A stretch of DNA of 57,065 bases from Sunxiuqinia dokdonensis. Its GTDB lineage: Bacteria; Bacteroidota; Bacteroidia; Bacteroidales; Prolixibacteraceae. The notes beneath the pieces were generated by a model. It made no database searches. It had not been told where the DNA came from and was given only the letters and a program-made list of their open reading frames with translations. Shown piece after piece: positions 38,384-48,271 of the stretch. The DNA is taken from the NCBI RefSeq assembly GCF_001270965.1, contig NZ_LGIA01000170.1, forward strand, positions 1 through 57,065, written 5' to 3'. Position 1 is the stretch's first letter. Every line of letters begins with the position of its first letter. The position numbers and the translations under genes were made by a program.

Positions 38384-39067
38384 TTATTGTCCATAATAGG
38401 CATCTTTCCCGTGCTTACGCAGAAAGTGCTTATCGAGTAAAGTTTGCGACATTTCGGTGTTTGGATTAAGATGAAAGGAACGGAAAGTCATTTTAGCCAC
38501 TTCTTCCAACACAACAGCATTGTGGACCGCCTCGTGAGGATCGGTTCCCCAGGAAAATGGTGCATGGTTATTGACCAGCACACCGGGCATAAAATCAGGA
38601 TTCAGCTCTTTGAACCGTTCCACGATAACATTGCCGGTTTCCAACTCGTAAGCACCTCGAATTTCTTCATCCGTCATTTTTCGCGTACACGGAATTTCGC
38701 CATAAAAATAGTCAGCGTGTGTTGTTCCCACAGCAGGAATCGGCTTTCCGGCCTGTGCCCAGCTGGTGGCCCATTCGGAATGCGTATGTACAATACCGCC
38801 AATATTTTTAAAATTCCGGTACAACACCAAATGTGTCGGCGTATCGGACGAAGGCTTGTAGTTGCCTTCCACCTGCTTGCCATCCAAATCCAGCACAACC
38901 ATATCTTCAGCTTTCATCCCGTTGTAGGAAACTCCGGAAGGTTTGATTACCACCAATCCTTTTTCCCGGTCAATTCCGCTGACATTGCCCCAGGTAAAAA
39001 CCACCAGCTGGTGTTTCACCAGGTCAAGATTCGCCTGGCAAACCTGTTCTTTTAATTCCTCTAACAT
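38384..39067 (-). CDS. araD: L-ribulose-5-phosphate 4-epimerase
   Basis: 227 residues from ATG 39067 (MLEELKEQV), the usual AraD length; a Met ten codons earlier is not favoured. Class II aldolase-like fold with the Zn2+ His pair in [12 protein letters not shown], the later His of [16 protein letters not shown], and NHAPFSWG. It interconverts L-ribulose 5-phosphate and D-xylulose 5-phosphate, feeding the pentose phosphate pathway. Confidence 0.95.
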   Translation of the reverse strand: MLEELKEQVCQANLDLVKHQLVVFTWGNVSGIDREKGLVVIKPSGVSYNGMKAEDMVVLDLDGKQVEGNYKPSSDTPTHLVLYRNFKNIGGIVHTHSEWATSWAQAGKPIPAVGTTHADYFYGEIPCTRKMTDEEIRGAYELETGNVIVERFKELNPDFMPGVLVNNHAPFSWGTDPHEAVHNAVVLEEVAKMTFRSFHLNPNTEMSQTLLDKHFLRKHGKDAYYGQ

Positions 39068-39127
39068 CTTGTCCTTTTTTAAATCAAAAAATTGCAATTA
39101 CCTATTATCGTCTGGTACTTTTGTCTC

Positions 39128-40846
39128 CTACCAGAAATAAATATAAAAAGCCACGGTGATACCGAGAATGATGACGGTGTGCATCACATCCCAATGGTTC
39201 CAACTGGCTCGTGTTGCAGCTTTTTGTCCGGCAGTGGCCGATGAGAAGGTTAAGCCTTCCAGCTGGGCTGCAGGCGCCGACTGGGTAAAACGGCTGACCA
39301 CCATAATGACCAGGATACTAAAAACCAACATACCACCACTGAAGAACAGCCAGTTGACATCGTAGAACAGGGTATAGAACCAGTTGGTAACACCTGTCTC
39401 GGCTGCCCACACTTTCACATCGGCATAGCCGTCAGCTTTTGCTTGCGTGGTATAAAGCACCTTGGCTCCAATGCGCAAAACCCCAATAATAAAGCCGGCA
39501 ATCATCCCCCACATACCTCCTTTGGGAGTAGGTTTTGACGAAACAACGCCCAAAAGAAAGGCCGCTGCAATTCCTGGCGCCAGCACCGACTGCACATCCT
39601 GCAAATAGGTATAAAGTACATCGCCAATACTACGCATCACCGGAATCCACAATACGCCCAAGACCACCACGACAACGGTCGCAATTCGTCCAACATGCAA
39701 CAACCGGCGTTCGCTGGCTTCGGGACGGTATTTTTTATAGAAGTCGATGGTAAAAAGCATAGCTGACGAATTAAACAAGGAAGCCAACGAACTCATTAAA
39801 GCCGCCAAAATTCCACAAACAACCAGCCCTTTTACACCGGCAGGCAGCAAAGTGGCAACCAGCGTTGGGAAAGCAGCATCAGAGTTTGTTAAGGCAAACA
39901 CCTGCCCATTGATCACCACGCCTTTTTGTGCCATCGCGAAAGCAATCATTCCCGGAATCATAAATAAAAACACGGGAGTTAACTTCAGGTAGGCACCGAA
40001 AATCGTTCCCCGGCGGGCTTCCGTTTCGTTTTTACCCGAAAGCACCCGCTGAACGATAAACTGGTCGGTACACCAGTACCAAAAGCCAATCACGGCTGAT
40101 CCAATAAATACGCCCAACCAAGGAAAATCCTGGTCGCGGTTACTTCGGATCAGGTTGGTCATGCTGTCTCCATAGTCGTTTACCGGAGTCGCACTGGCAA
40201 TAGCCATCATCTCGTCCCACCCGCCCAGCGCACGCAGTCCTAAAACAACGATGATGATGGAGCCTAAGAGCAATATTGGGGTTTGCAATACCGATGTATA
40301 AAGTACCGATTTCATACCACCAATAACGGTGTAAATCGCTGTCAGTAGAACAAGTCCCACAGCCGATATCCAGAAGAAATCAATTCCCCACACAGACTCA
40401 ATTCCAAATACTTCCTTGAAAACCAATCCGCCGGCGTAAACCGTTACGGCCACTTTGGTCAACACGTAACTGATCAGCGAGATCATGGATAAAATGGTAC
40501 GCGATTCTTTATTGTACCGTCTTTCCAGAAACTCGGGCATGGTGGTCACCATACTTCGCGAATAGAAAGGGACAAACACCCATCCCAGCACCAGGATCAT
40601 CCATCCCTGAATTTCCCAGTGGGCCATCGCCATTCCGCTCGAGGCGCCGGCTCCAGCCAAACCAATTAAGTGTTCCGATCCAATATTGGAAGCAAAAATA
40701 GACGCTCCGATAGCGATCCACGAGGCTCCCCGCCCTGCGAGGAAATAATCGCCTGAAGTTTCTTCTTTCTGCCTAAACACCCACACAATAATCCCGATCA
40801 GTGCAAGGGCAAAAATCCCGATCACAATCCAGTCAAGTAAACCCAT
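39128..40846 (-). CDS. Sodium:solute symporter (SSS family), probable arabinose transporter
   Basis: 572 residues with about 14 membrane segments. SSS hallmarks: FLAGRGASWIAIGASIFASN near the N-terminus (sodium site 1 region), GFWYWCTDQFIVQRVLSGK, and ALMSSLASLFNSSAMLFTID. The SGLT-like group carries sugars with Na+. Its place between araA and araD makes L-arabinose the expected substrate. The gaps are 42 bp and 60 bp. Confidence 0.9.
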   Translation of the reverse strand: MGLLDWIVIGIFALALIGIIVWVFRQKEETSGDYFLAGRGASWIAIGASIFASNIGSEHLIGLAGAGASSGMAMAHWEIQGWMILVLGWVFVPFYSRSMVTTMPEFLERRYNKESRTILSMISLISYVLTKVAVTVYAGGLVFKEVFGIESVWGIDFFWISAVGLVLLTAIYTVIGGMKSVLYTSVLQTPILLLGSIIIVVLGLRALGGWDEMMAIASATPVNDYGDSMTNLIRSNRDQDFPWLGVFIGSAVIGFWYWCTDQFIVQRVLSGKNETEARRGTIFGAYLKLTPVFLFMIPGMIAFAMAQKGVVINGQVFALTNSDAAFPTLVATLLPAGVKGLVVCGILAALMSSLASLFNSSAMLFTIDFYKKYRPEASERRLLHVGRIATVVVVVLGVLWIPVMRSIGDVLYTYLQDVQSVLAPGIAAAFLLGVVSSKPTPKGGMWGMIAGFIIGVLRIGAKVLYTTQAKADGYADVKVWAAETGVTNWFYTLFYDVNWLFFSGGMLVFSILVIMVVSRFTQSAPAAQLEGLTFSSATAGQKAATRASWNHWDVMHTVIILGITVAFYIYFW

Positions 40847-40888
40847 TAGTTCAAAGTTTTTAGTTTGTGTTTATTAGTTCAAAAAATT

Positions 40889-42379
40889 CTAAAGTCCTTT
40901 GGAAAGGTGATAATACAAATCATTCCATTTCAGTTCTTTTTTGAAATCTGAAATTTGGGTATTTTCATCAATCACCACCAACTCAAGACCAATCATTTCG
41001 GCCAAATCTTCCAGGTATTCTCTGTTCAATGCCATACTAAAGCTGGTATGGTGAGCTCCGCCAGCTAAAATCCAGGCTGCAGCGCCAATTTCCAGGTTTG
41101 GCATTGGAACCCACAAGGCGCAGGCCACGGGCAATTTCGGAAGTGCTTTTGGGGTGATACATTTCACCGGATTAAGGATCATGCGCATGCGGCCTCCCAT
41201 ATCAACCAAGGTTGCATTGATACCATCGCCTTCGGGAGCATTGAACACCAAACGGGCCGGAGCATCCTTGCCTCCAATTCCCAAGGGGTGTACTTCAATT
41301 TTGGGTTTTGCCGCCGCAACTGTCGGACAAATTTCAAGCATGTGCGCACTCAAAACGGCTGGTTGCGCCGGATCCAAATGGTAGGTATAATCTTCCATGA
41401 ATGAGCAGCCACCTTCCAAGCCCTGGGCCATCACTTTCATGATACGAACCAAAGCCGATTGTTTCCAGTCGCCTTCAGCACCAAAACCATATCCTTGCTC
41501 CATCAATCGCTGACAGGCCAGCCCAGGTAGTTGCTTCAGTCCATGCAAATCTTCGAAATTGGTGGTAAAAGCCTTATAACCATGCTTGTCTAGGAATTTC
41601 TTCAAGCCCAATTCAATCTTGGCCTGGTAACGAATATTCTCATTCGATTGATCATCCAGTTGATACTCGCTCGCATAAACGTCCATCAAAGCGTCGATGT
41701 CGGTTTCTGAAACTGTGTCCATACTGGCCACCAAATCGCCTACCCCATGATAGTTTACCTGCCAACCTAAAACACGCTGAGCTTCAACTTTATCGCCCTC
41801 GGTTACAGCCACATGCCGCATATTATCACCAAAACGACAGATTTTCAAACTCTTCGATTCGTTGTAACCAACAGCAGAGCGCGTCCACCTACCTAGTTTC
41901 TCCTGCACATTTTGATCTTCCCAATGGCCTACAATCACCTTCCGGTTTAGGCGCATGCGCGAGCAGATAAACCCAAATTCGCGGTCGCCATGGGCCGATT
42001 GGTTCAGGTTCATGAAATCCATATCAATGGTTTCCCATGGAATATCGCGGTTAAATTGGGTATGCAGGTGAACAAACGGTTTATTCAACACGCTCAGCCC
42101 CTGAATCCACATTTTCGAGGGAGAAAAAGTATGCATCCAGGTTATCAGCCCAATACAGTTGGGTGAACTGTTGGCCTCGAGGCAGCAATTGTAAATTTCG
42201 TCGGGTGTTTTCAGCACCGGCTTAAAAACAATTTTTACAGGAATAGCAGCTGAAGCATCAAAAGCCTTGGCTATAGTTTCTGAGTCTTTATCAACTTGTT
42301 GCAACGTTTTTTCGCCATACAAATTCTGACTACCAGTGATAAACCAGACTTCATACGATTTTAAATCCTTTGTTTCCAT
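40889..42379 (-). CDS. araA: L-arabinose isomerase
   Basis: 496 residues (E. coli 500). The N-terminal segments FITGSQNLYGE, TWMHTFSPSKMWI and HLHTQFNRDIPW are diagnostic; later GAEGDWKQSALVRIMKVM and FMEDYTYHLDP carry the metal-binding Glu residues and GGAHHTSF the C-terminal His. It converts L-arabinose to L-ribulose with Mn2+. Starts 21 bp after araR. Confidence 0.97.
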   Translation of the reverse strand: METKDLKSYEVWFITGSQNLYGEKTLQQVDKDSETIAKAFDASAAIPVKIVFKPVLKTPDEIYNCCLEANSSPNCIGLITWMHTFSPSKMWIQGLSVLNKPFVHLHTQFNRDIPWETIDMDFMNLNQSAHGDREFGFICSRMRLNRKVIVGHWEDQNVQEKLGRWTRSAVGYNESKSLKICRFGDNMRHVAVTEGDKVEAQRVLGWQVNYHGVGDLVASMDTVSETDIDALMDVYASEYQLDDQSNENIRYQAKIELGLKKFLDKHGYKAFTTNFEDLHGLKQLPGLACQRLMEQGYGFGAEGDWKQSALVRIMKVMAQGLEGGCSFMEDYTYHLDPAQPAVLSAHMLEICPTVAAAKPKIEVHPLGIGGKDAPARLVFNAPEGDGINATLVDMGGRMRMILNPVKCITPKALPKLPVACALWVPMPNLEIGAAAWILAGGAHHTSFSMALNREYLEDLAEMIGLELVVIDENTQISDFKKELKWNDLYYHLSKGL

Positions 42380-42400
42380 CGTGTAGTTTTTTATGATTTG

Positions 42401-43108
42401 TTATACTTTAATAATTCGACCGATTTCTTTTTCTTGAATGCCTTCCTGGTGATAGCAATAGTAGTAGGCTCCTTTTTTCGATTCTGTGGAATCTTTTCTG
42501 TTTGACCTTTTCAAAATACCCAACGACAATATTTTCTTTCTGAAATTACCCGGATCAAGTTCGCGCTGAAAAATTGCTTCGTAAAGTCGTCGCAACTGGG
42601 TGAGCGTAAAAAGCTCGGGCAACAACTCTGACCCAACCAATTGATAGCCGGCTGTGTATTGCAGTTTTGCCAGAGCTTTTGCTACCATTTCGTTATGATC
42701 GAAAATTAGGTCGGGCATATCCGTTAATGAATACCAGGTCGCACCATATTCCTTTAAAAGGTTTTCATCGTACTGATCCAGTCGTACCAAGGCGTAATAA
42801 GCCAAACTGATGACCCGGGCTGCTTTTTCGCGATCTGGCTCGGCAAAGGCGGCCACCTGCTCCATGAAAATATTATCCAGTCCGGTGGTCTTTTTCAATA
42901 TCCGTATGGCCGCCTGATCGGAAGACTCATGATTCTGAACAAATCCTCCAGGCAAAGACCAGTTTCCTTTTGACGGTTCAAAACTACGCGGATAAAGCAG
43001 CAGTTTCAGCTCACCGTTGTTATAACCAAAGATGACACAGTCTACTGCAACATAATGCCTGGGGTGCGCCCCATACATTTCAGACAAGAATTCATTTGTT
43101 GATTCCAT
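42401..43108 (-). CDS. araR: AraR, Nudix-fold arabinose repressor
   Basis: 235 residues from ATG 43108. The N-terminal Nudix domain (about 15-150) has the box spacing G55-x5-E61-x7-R69 but then ILKKTTGL in place of REUxEExGU, so the metal-binding glutamates are gone and it cannot hydrolyse nucleotides. The C-terminal winged helix (about 165-235, FTLTQLRRLYEAIFQ) binds DNA. This matches the Nudix-related AraR known from Bacteroides, which releases DNA when L-arabinose binds. It leads the operon it should control. Confidence 0.93.
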   Translation of the reverse strand: MESTNEFLSEMYGAHPRHYVAVDCVIFGYNNGELKLLLYPRSFEPSKGNWSLPGGFVQNHESSDQAAIRILKKTTGLDNIFMEQVAAFAEPDREKAARVISLAYYALVRLDQYDENLLKEYGATWYSLTDMPDLIFDHNEMVAKALAKLQYTAGYQLVGSELLPELFTLTQLRRLYEAIFQRELDPGNFRKKILSLGILKRSNRKDSTESKKGAYYYCYHQEGIQEKEIGRIIKV

Positions 43109-43126
43109 AGGTTTCAAAATTATAAA

Positions 43127-43192
43127 AGTATTATTTACTCTTAATAGGCTTTCTTATTTTTTTTCAGATAAATGTTCTATAACACAAAAGTA
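43127..43192 (-). promoter_or_regulatory. Possible promoter and operator of the arabinose operon
   Basis: On the minus strand TACTTTTG (43192-43185) fits TAnnTTTG, without a clear -33 box. Nearer the gene lies a short dyad, AGTA-n5-TACT (43127-43139), a candidate AraR site. Both are weak on sequence alone. Confidence 0.35.
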
Positions 43193-43360
43193 AGCGATCT
43201 GACTTTCTTTATTAAGAATCAACTTAAAATCGATCGAAGAAGAATCCGTAGCTCTGTCCATTCACTTTTTAGTTTACCCAAGCTGGTACTTGCAGATTTT
43301 GCCCATGAAACAGAACGACGAAAAATTCATCAAAAACAAACGACTCAATGACATTTTTTT

Positions 43361-43368
43361 TATATTTG
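43361..43368 (+). promoter_or_regulatory. -7 element for tRNA-Leu
   Basis: TATATTTG fits TAnnTTTG, about 80 bp before the tRNA. The remaining 170 bp between here and the araR promoter show nothing further. Confidence 0.45.
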
Positions 43369-43448
43369 CAACGCTTTAAACGAAAAGCCAGAGCTGATGG
43401 ATTTGTTAGCCGAAAGCAATCTATTTTTGCATTGTTTCACAACTTACT

Positions 43449-43534
43449 GCCCAGATGGTGAAATTGGTAGACACGCCAGCTTGAGGGGCTGGTGACCGAT
43501 TATGGTCGTGCAAGTTCGAGTCTTGTTCTGGGCA
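43449..43534 (+). tRNA. tRNA-Leu(GAG)
   Basis: 86 nt. The acceptor arms GCCCAGA and TCTGGGC pair fully. The anticodon stem CCAGC/GCTGG holds the loop TTGAGGG with anticodon GAG. The variable arm is long, as in tRNA-Leu, and the T loop is TTCGAGT. The CCA end is not encoded. Confidence 0.97.
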
Positions 43535-43551
43535 CAATTCGAAATTCAAAT

Positions 43552-43597
43552 AAAAACAAAAGCGCTTAAATTCAATGATTTAAGCGCTTTTGTTTTC
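43552..43597 (+). terminator. Intrinsic terminator of tRNA-Leu
   Basis: Perfect 19-bp stem, 43553-43571 with 43578-43596 (core AAAGCGCTTAAAT), six-base loop, A- and T-rich ends. It can function on both strands. Confidence 0.9.
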
Positions 43598-43690
43598 AGG
43601 GTATGTATTAAAAATGGAGAACCAATTACCGAATATGACTAACAGGGACCAGTCGGTGTTCAAAGATCAAGCTCCTATTCTGCTGATATA

Positions 43691-43734
43691 CTCAAATAAA
43701 AAAGGTGCTCAATCCATTGATTTTAAGCACCTTT
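43691..43734 (-). terminator. Intrinsic terminator of tRNA-Arg
   Basis: On the minus strand AAAGGTGCT (from 43734) pairs with AGCACCTTT (to 43701), followed by further T. It lies 25 bp past the 3' end of tRNA-Arg. Confidence 0.85.
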
Positions 43735-43758
43735 AATTCAAATTAGTTTGTATTTCTG

Positions 43759-43832
<74 letters not shown>

Positions 43833-43848
43833 ATCCTTAAAGCGGTTG

Positions 43849-43878
43849 CAAAGATATAAAAATATCAAAAACGGCAAC
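43849..43878 (-). promoter_or_regulatory. Promoter of tRNA-Arg
   Basis: On the minus strand GTTG (43878-43875), 18-bp spacer, TATCTTTG (43856-43849), close to TTTG-N19-TAnnTTTG. The start would be about 10 bp before the mature tRNA. Confidence 0.5.
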
Positions 43879-43921
43879 CGTGCAAAAAGTATATTTTCAG
43901 CTAATGTCCGATTCGGTCAAA

Positions 43922-44956
43922 CTACACCAGGTGAATATTGTGTTCGCGGCATTGTTTGTACATATCTTCCGGCCAAATACTCGATTGAATTTCTCCAATA
44001 TGTGCTTTACGCAGGAAATACATGCACATGCGTGATTGCCCGATACCTCCGCCAATTGACAGCGGAAATTCGTCGTTCAACAGGCGCTTGTGCCACAAAA
44101 GCTCCTGGCGGTCTTCGGTATTGGTGATTTTTAACTGGTGCAACAGCGTTTCCTTATCAACGCGAATCCCCATCGATGATATTTCGAATGAACTTTGCAG
44201 TACCGGGTTCCAAATCAGAATATCACCATTCATACCTTTGTACCCATTTACGGTTTCGGTCGACCAGTCGTCGTAGTCTGGTGCACGGCCATCGTGAATC
44301 TGTCCGCTGGGCAGCTCACCCCCAATGCCAATAATGAAAACGGCGCCATGGGCTTCGGCTATGGCATTCTCCCGTTCTTTCGGAGTCAGGTCTGGATATC
44401 TGGCTTCCAGTTCTTCGGCATGGATGAAGGTAATTTCTTCGGGTAAAATCGGCGTAATCTGCGGATAGTGTTCAAACACAAAAAACTCGGTCCTCAACAA
44501 CACGGTATAGATTTTCCGGACAATTTTTTTCAGAAATTCCAGGTTGCGTTCTTCACTTGTAATCACCCGTTCCCAGTCCCACTGGTCCACATAAAGCGAG
44601 TGAATATTGGTCAGTTCTTCGTCCGGACGGATCGCATTCATGTCGGTATACAATCCGTAGCCCGGATCAATATCCAGGTCGGCCAGGGTCATCCGCTTCC
44701 ACTTGGCCAGCGAGTGTACGACCTCGGCAACATGGTCATTCAACTCTTTCACCGGAAAAGTCACCGGACGTTCAATGCCGCTCAAATCGTCGTTAATACC
44801 GGTGCCTTTCAGTACAAAAAGAGGTGCCGTTACTCGGCTTAACTTCAATTCGGAAGACAAATCCTGCTGAAAAAAATCCTTGACCAGCTTAATGGCCTTT
44901 TCCGTCTGTCTCAAGTCAAGATGAGACTTGTAATTCTCCGGGAAATATAGTTTCAT
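43922..44956 (-). CDS. asnA: Aspartate-ammonia ligase (asparagine synthetase A)
   Basis: 344 residues (E. coli 330). The fold is related to class II aminoacyl-tRNA synthetases; visible motifs are VTAPLFV near residue 45, SLYVDQWDWERVI, and the C-terminal class II-type motif GGGIGQSRMCMYFL with the ATP-binding Arg. It makes asparagine from aspartate and free ammonia with ATP. It stands alone next to the tRNA-Arg gene. Confidence 0.95.
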   Translation of the reverse strand: MKLYFPENYKSHLDLRQTEKAIKLVKDFFQQDLSSELKLSRVTAPLFVLKGTGINDDLSGIERPVTFPVKELNDHVAEVVHSLAKWKRMTLADLDIDPGYGLYTDMNAIRPDEELTNIHSLYVDQWDWERVITSEERNLEFLKKIVRKIYTVLLRTEFFVFEHYPQITPILPEEITFIHAEELEARYPDLTPKERENAIAEAHGAVFIIGIGGELPSGQIHDGRAPDYDDWSTETVNGYKGMNGDILIWNPVLQSSFEISSMGIRVDKETLLHQLKITNTEDRQELLWHKRLLNDEFPLSIGGGIGQSRMCMYFLRKAHIGEIQSSIWPEDMYKQCREHNIHLV

Positions 44957-45157
44957 ATGCTATTAAGTATCGCTGTATTGATGCAGCTTGATGTAAATTG
45001 GTTATTTTCTGGGCGCTAAAATTAGCAAGAATCTTTCAATTTGGCGGAAAATTCGCCATTAATTCAAGAAAATGACATCCAGACAAACAGAATCTATTTG
45101 AACGATTTGTTCTTCTTCAAAAAATCAACTCACCGAATTTGCTATTTTTGCAGCCCT

Positions 45158-46345
45158 ATGAGCGGAAGCATGCGGTTCAATATCATCAGTCTGTATCTGA
45201 TAAAATTTGCCAAGTGGTTTAACTTGGTCATGCCAGTGGTGGTGATTTTCTACCAGGACAACGGCCTGAGCATGCAAGAAATTTTCTGGCTCAAATCCAT
45301 CTATTCCATGGCTATTGTCTTCATGGAAATCCCTTCGGGCTATTTGGCTGATGTGTGGGGGCGCAAACACACGCTACTGCTGGGTGCCATTTTGGGAGCC
45401 GGCGGATTTGCCTTGTACTCCTTCTCCTATGGATTTTGGGCCTTTGCCGTCGCAGAAATCGTGCTCGGACTGGGGCATAGCTTTGTTTCGGGGGCCGACT
45501 CCGCCATGCTTTACGACACCTTGAAATCATCGAAAAAAACCGACCAATACATTAAGCAGGAAGGTTGGATCACCTCGGCCGGGAACTTCGCCGAAGCCAT
45601 TGCCGGCGTAACAGGCGGCTTGCTGGCCACCATCAGCCTGCGCATGCCCTTCTACTTCCAGTTTGCCATTGCCGCCATTGCTATTCCTGCGGCCCTGTTC
45701 CTGAAAGAACCGAAATGGCATGCCAAGGAAGTTGCCCAAAGTTTCAGCACGATTCTGCAAACCATTCGAAAAACTTTTAACCACCGCGAGTTGCGTGCCG
45801 CAATTTTGGTTTCTTCATTTACCGGAACAGCATCGCTTACCTTTGCCTGGTTTGTGCAGCCGTACTTTAAAGCAGCCGATGTGCCTTTGTCGGCTTTTGG
45901 AATCCTGTGGACCTTGCTCAATCTATCGGTTGGCGTTTCCTCCTTTTTATCCTACAAAGTGGAGAAACGGCTAGGCCAGCGCAATTCATTACTGATTATC
46001 ATTTTCGGATTAAGCCTGAGCTACCTTTTGGCGGCTTGGGAAATCAGTCTGGCTGGCATCGCCATCCTGTTTGCCTTCTACTTGTTTCGCGGTATCGCCC
46101 ACCCCATCCTGAAAGATTACATCAACCGCTACACCCAGTCCGAAGTGAGGGCCACCATCTTGTCGCTTCGGAATTTTGTCATTCGCATCAATTTCGCCAT
46201 TATTGGCCCCTTGCTGGGCTACCTCACCGACGAGTTTAGCCTGGGTACAGCACTGCTGGTCGCCGGAATCACCTATCTTGTTGCCGCTTTGGCTACTGCC
46301 CTGCCCCTTCTTTCAACCAGCAGCTCAAAAGAAACTATGGAATAA
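45158..46345 (+). CDS. Major facilitator superfamily transporter
   Basis: 395 residues from ATG 45158, or 391 from the next Met (45170). The open frame goes 39 codons further up, but those residues are hydrophilic and cross a TATTTTTG promoter-like site. About 12 membrane segments; MFS motif A is MEIPSGYLADVWGRKHTLLL in the first loop. The substrate is unknown; relatives with this EIPSG motif are drug- or sugar-type exporters. Divergent from asnA. Confidence 0.85.
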   Translation: MSGSMRFNIISLYLIKFAKWFNLVMPVVVIFYQDNGLSMQEIFWLKSIYSMAIVFMEIPSGYLADVWGRKHTLLLGAILGAGGFALYSFSYGFWAFAVAEIVLGLGHSFVSGADSAMLYDTLKSSKKTDQYIKQEGWITSAGNFAEAIAGVTGGLLATISLRMPFYFQFAIAAIAIPAALFLKEPKWHAKEVAQSFSTILQTIRKTFNHRELRAAILVSSFTGTASLTFAWFVQPYFKAADVPLSAFGILWTLLNLSVGVSSFLSYKVEKRLGQRNSLLIIIFGLSLSYLLAAWEISLAGIAILFAFYLFRGIAHPILKDYINRYTQSEVRATILSLRNFVIRINFAIIGPLLGYLTDEFSLGTALLVAGITYLVAALATALPLLSTSSSKETME

Positions 46346-46414
46346 ACAATTCATTTTGGACATTATTCTTTATTTTCAGACTCTGAATTCACAAGCACTA
46401 AACCAACTAATCCG

Positions 46415-47401
46415 ATGAAAATTTTCCAATTCAGTTTTCTCCTCACCCTTTGTTTTTTTGTTTTCGAGTTGAAAGGCAAGCAACCCGTTAAAATCATTTT
46501 CGACACCGACATGGGGCCCGATTACGATGATGTTGGCGCCATTGCCGTGCTGCATGCTTTGGCCGCCCAAGGCGAATGCGACATACTGGCTTGCTGTGCC
46601 AGCGATGGCTACCCGACTATCGCACCAACCATCGACGTATTTAATCAATATTTTAAACGTGCCGATATCCCTGTTGGCGCTGCAGGCAAAGATGCGCCTG
46701 ATTTTAGTGCCGGAAACCACTGGAACGACTCCATTGTAACCAAGTATTTCAACCAAAACAAAACCAATGCAGACTATCCATCGGCTGTGGAAGTTTACCG
46801 GAAAACGCTGGCCAGGCAAAAAAACAACAGCGTAACAATTGTCACCGTAGGGTTTGTGAGCAACCTGGCCGACTTGTTGCAGTCCGGCCCCGATGAGTTT
46901 TCGCCACTCTCCGGATTGGAACTGGTGAAGAAGAAAGTGAAAAACTGGGTAGCTATGGCCGGACGCTTTCCCGAAGGAGGCGAATTTAATGTCAACCGAC
47001 ATCCGGAAGCTTCGTTTGAGGTCTTTCAACATTGGCCAACGCCCATCCTGTTCAGCGGATGGGAAATCGGTTCATCTATTTTCACCGGGCGCCGGTTGGC
47101 TGATGAAGGTTCGGTCAACAATCCGCTGGCCTGGGCTTACCGCTACAACCTGGATACCTACGAAGGAAAAAAAGCCGATAAACGACAATCATGGGATCAA
47201 ACTGCCGTACTTTGCGCGGTGCGAAATCCCGAAGACTACTTCTATGTCGCGGGCCCCGGCAAGTTTGTCATCTTCGAAAACGGGCACAATACCTGGGATC
47301 CCGACACCGATGCCAGCCACTACTTCCTGGTACACAAATATCCGTATCATAAAATTGCTGATGTGATTGATGAATTGATGCTTTACGAGCGGCAACCATA
47401 G
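46415..47401 (+). CDS. Exported nucleoside hydrolase (inosine-uridine type)
   Basis: 328 residues with a signal peptide (about 1-21). The Ca2+ site is D30-TDMGPDYDD39, the nucleoside-hydrolase signature, and VTIVTVGFVSNLADLL forms the next conserved strand. It cleaves ribonucleosides to base and ribose; the signal suggests periplasmic scavenging. The late HNTWDPD segment is a family-typical active-site region. It lies 69 bp after the transporter gene, so co-transcription and a shared role in nucleoside use are possible but unproven. Confidence 0.88.
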   Translation: MKIFQFSFLLTLCFFVFELKGKQPVKIIFDTDMGPDYDDVGAIAVLHALAAQGECDILACCASDGYPTIAPTIDVFNQYFKRADIPVGAAGKDAPDFSAGNHWNDSIVTKYFNQNKTNADYPSAVEVYRKTLARQKNNSVTIVTVGFVSNLADLLQSGPDEFSPLSGLELVKKKVKNWVAMAGRFPEGGEFNVNRHPEASFEVFQHWPTPILFSGWEIGSSIFTGRRLADEGSVNNPLAWAYRYNLDTYEGKKADKRQSWDQTAVLCAVRNPEDYFYVAGPGKFVIFENGHNTWDPDTDASHYFLVHKYPYHKIADVIDELMLYERQP

Positions 47402-47412
47402 CTTTTCGACAG

Positions 47413-48192
47413 CTAAACGGTCAATTTCAAACCGTCGTAAGCCAGAAACACATTTTCGGGCAATTGCGGCTCAACGTCGGCATGTTTGCCCATCAGGTGC
47501 GAGATGTGGGTGAGATAAGCGCTTTGGGGCTTCAATTCTTCAATCAGTGCCACCGCTTCTTCAATATTGAAATGCGAAATGTGTTTTTCGAAACGAAGCG
47601 CATTCACCACCAGCAAATCCAAGTCCTTCAGTTTTTCCTTTTCCTCCGGATCCACCCGGTTGACATCGGTGAGGTAGGCCATTTTTCCAAGCCGGAATCC
47701 AAACACCGGCAATTTGTGGTGGTAGCCACGCACCGGAATCACCTCGACAGAATTGAAGCTGAAGGGTTTGTTTTCAATCAGATGCAGGTTCATTTGCGGA
47801 ATGCCGGGATACTTGTGCTCTTCAAACACATAGTCGAAAACGCGCTTAATGGTTTGGTGGACCCGCTTTTCGGCATAAATATCGGTAGGATGTTTTTGTA
47901 CCCAATTGAAAGCCCGAATATCGTCCAAGCCAAAAATATGGTCGGTGTGCTCATGGGTCAAAAAGATGGCATCGAGCTTTTGCAGGCCAATGCGCAACAT
48001 TTGCTGGCGAAAATCAGGCCCCGCGTCAATCACAATCTTGTGCCCGTTGGCGTCAATAAAAAGAGCCGTCCGCAAGCGTTTGTCTTTCGTATCAGCCGAC
48101 CGGCACACCGCACAATTGCAGGCCACCACCGGAACCCCTTGTGAAGTGCCGGTTCCCAGAAATTCAATTTGTATGTTTAACTTCTGTCCCAT
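47413..48192 (-). CDS. MBL-fold metal-dependent hydrolase (PhnP/RNase Z-like)
   Basis: 259 residues from ATG 48192. Metallo-beta-lactamase motif H80-EHTDH85 in FLTHEHTDHIFG, preceded by an FLGTGTSQGVP strand and a Cys-rich loop (CNCAVCRSAD) that in PhnP binds a structural zinc. Probably a phosphodiesterase acting on small cyclic or nucleotide substrates; no phosphonate genes are nearby, so a PhnP role is not implied. Confidence 0.9.
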   Translation of the reverse strand: MGQKLNIQIEFLGTGTSQGVPVVACNCAVCRSADTKDKRLRTALFIDANGHKIVIDAGPDFRQQMLRIGLQKLDAIFLTHEHTDHIFGLDDIRAFNWVQKHPTDIYAEKRVHQTIKRVFDYVFEEHKYPGIPQMNLHLIENKPFSFNSVEVIPVRGYHHKLPVFGFRLGKMAYLTDVNRVDPEEKEKLKDLDLLVVNALRFEKHISHFNIEEAVALIEELKPQSAYLTHISHLMGKHADVEPQLPENVFLAYDGLKLTV

Positions 48193-48248
48193 AACTGTCA
48201 GCAAAACTACAAAAATTCAATTTTCGAAGGCTGCCCGTGTAAATTAAT

Positions 48249-48256
48249 TAATTTTG
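48249..48256 (+). promoter_or_regulatory. -7 element for the RsmI-like gene
   Basis: TAATTTTG fits TAnnTTTG; it would give a leader of about 10 nt before ATG 48272. The -33 box is unclear. Confidence 0.4.
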
Positions 48257-48271
48257 AAGAAATTTTGATCT

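Noticed and set aside
42401-43108. Active Nudix hydrolase
   Set aside because: The catalytic glutamates of the Nudix box are Ile, Lys and Thr here, and it heads the arabinose operon like known AraR.
47464-48144. 226-codon open frame on the plus strand
   Set aside because: Antisense to the MBL hydrolase gene, which has an intact HxHxDH motif.
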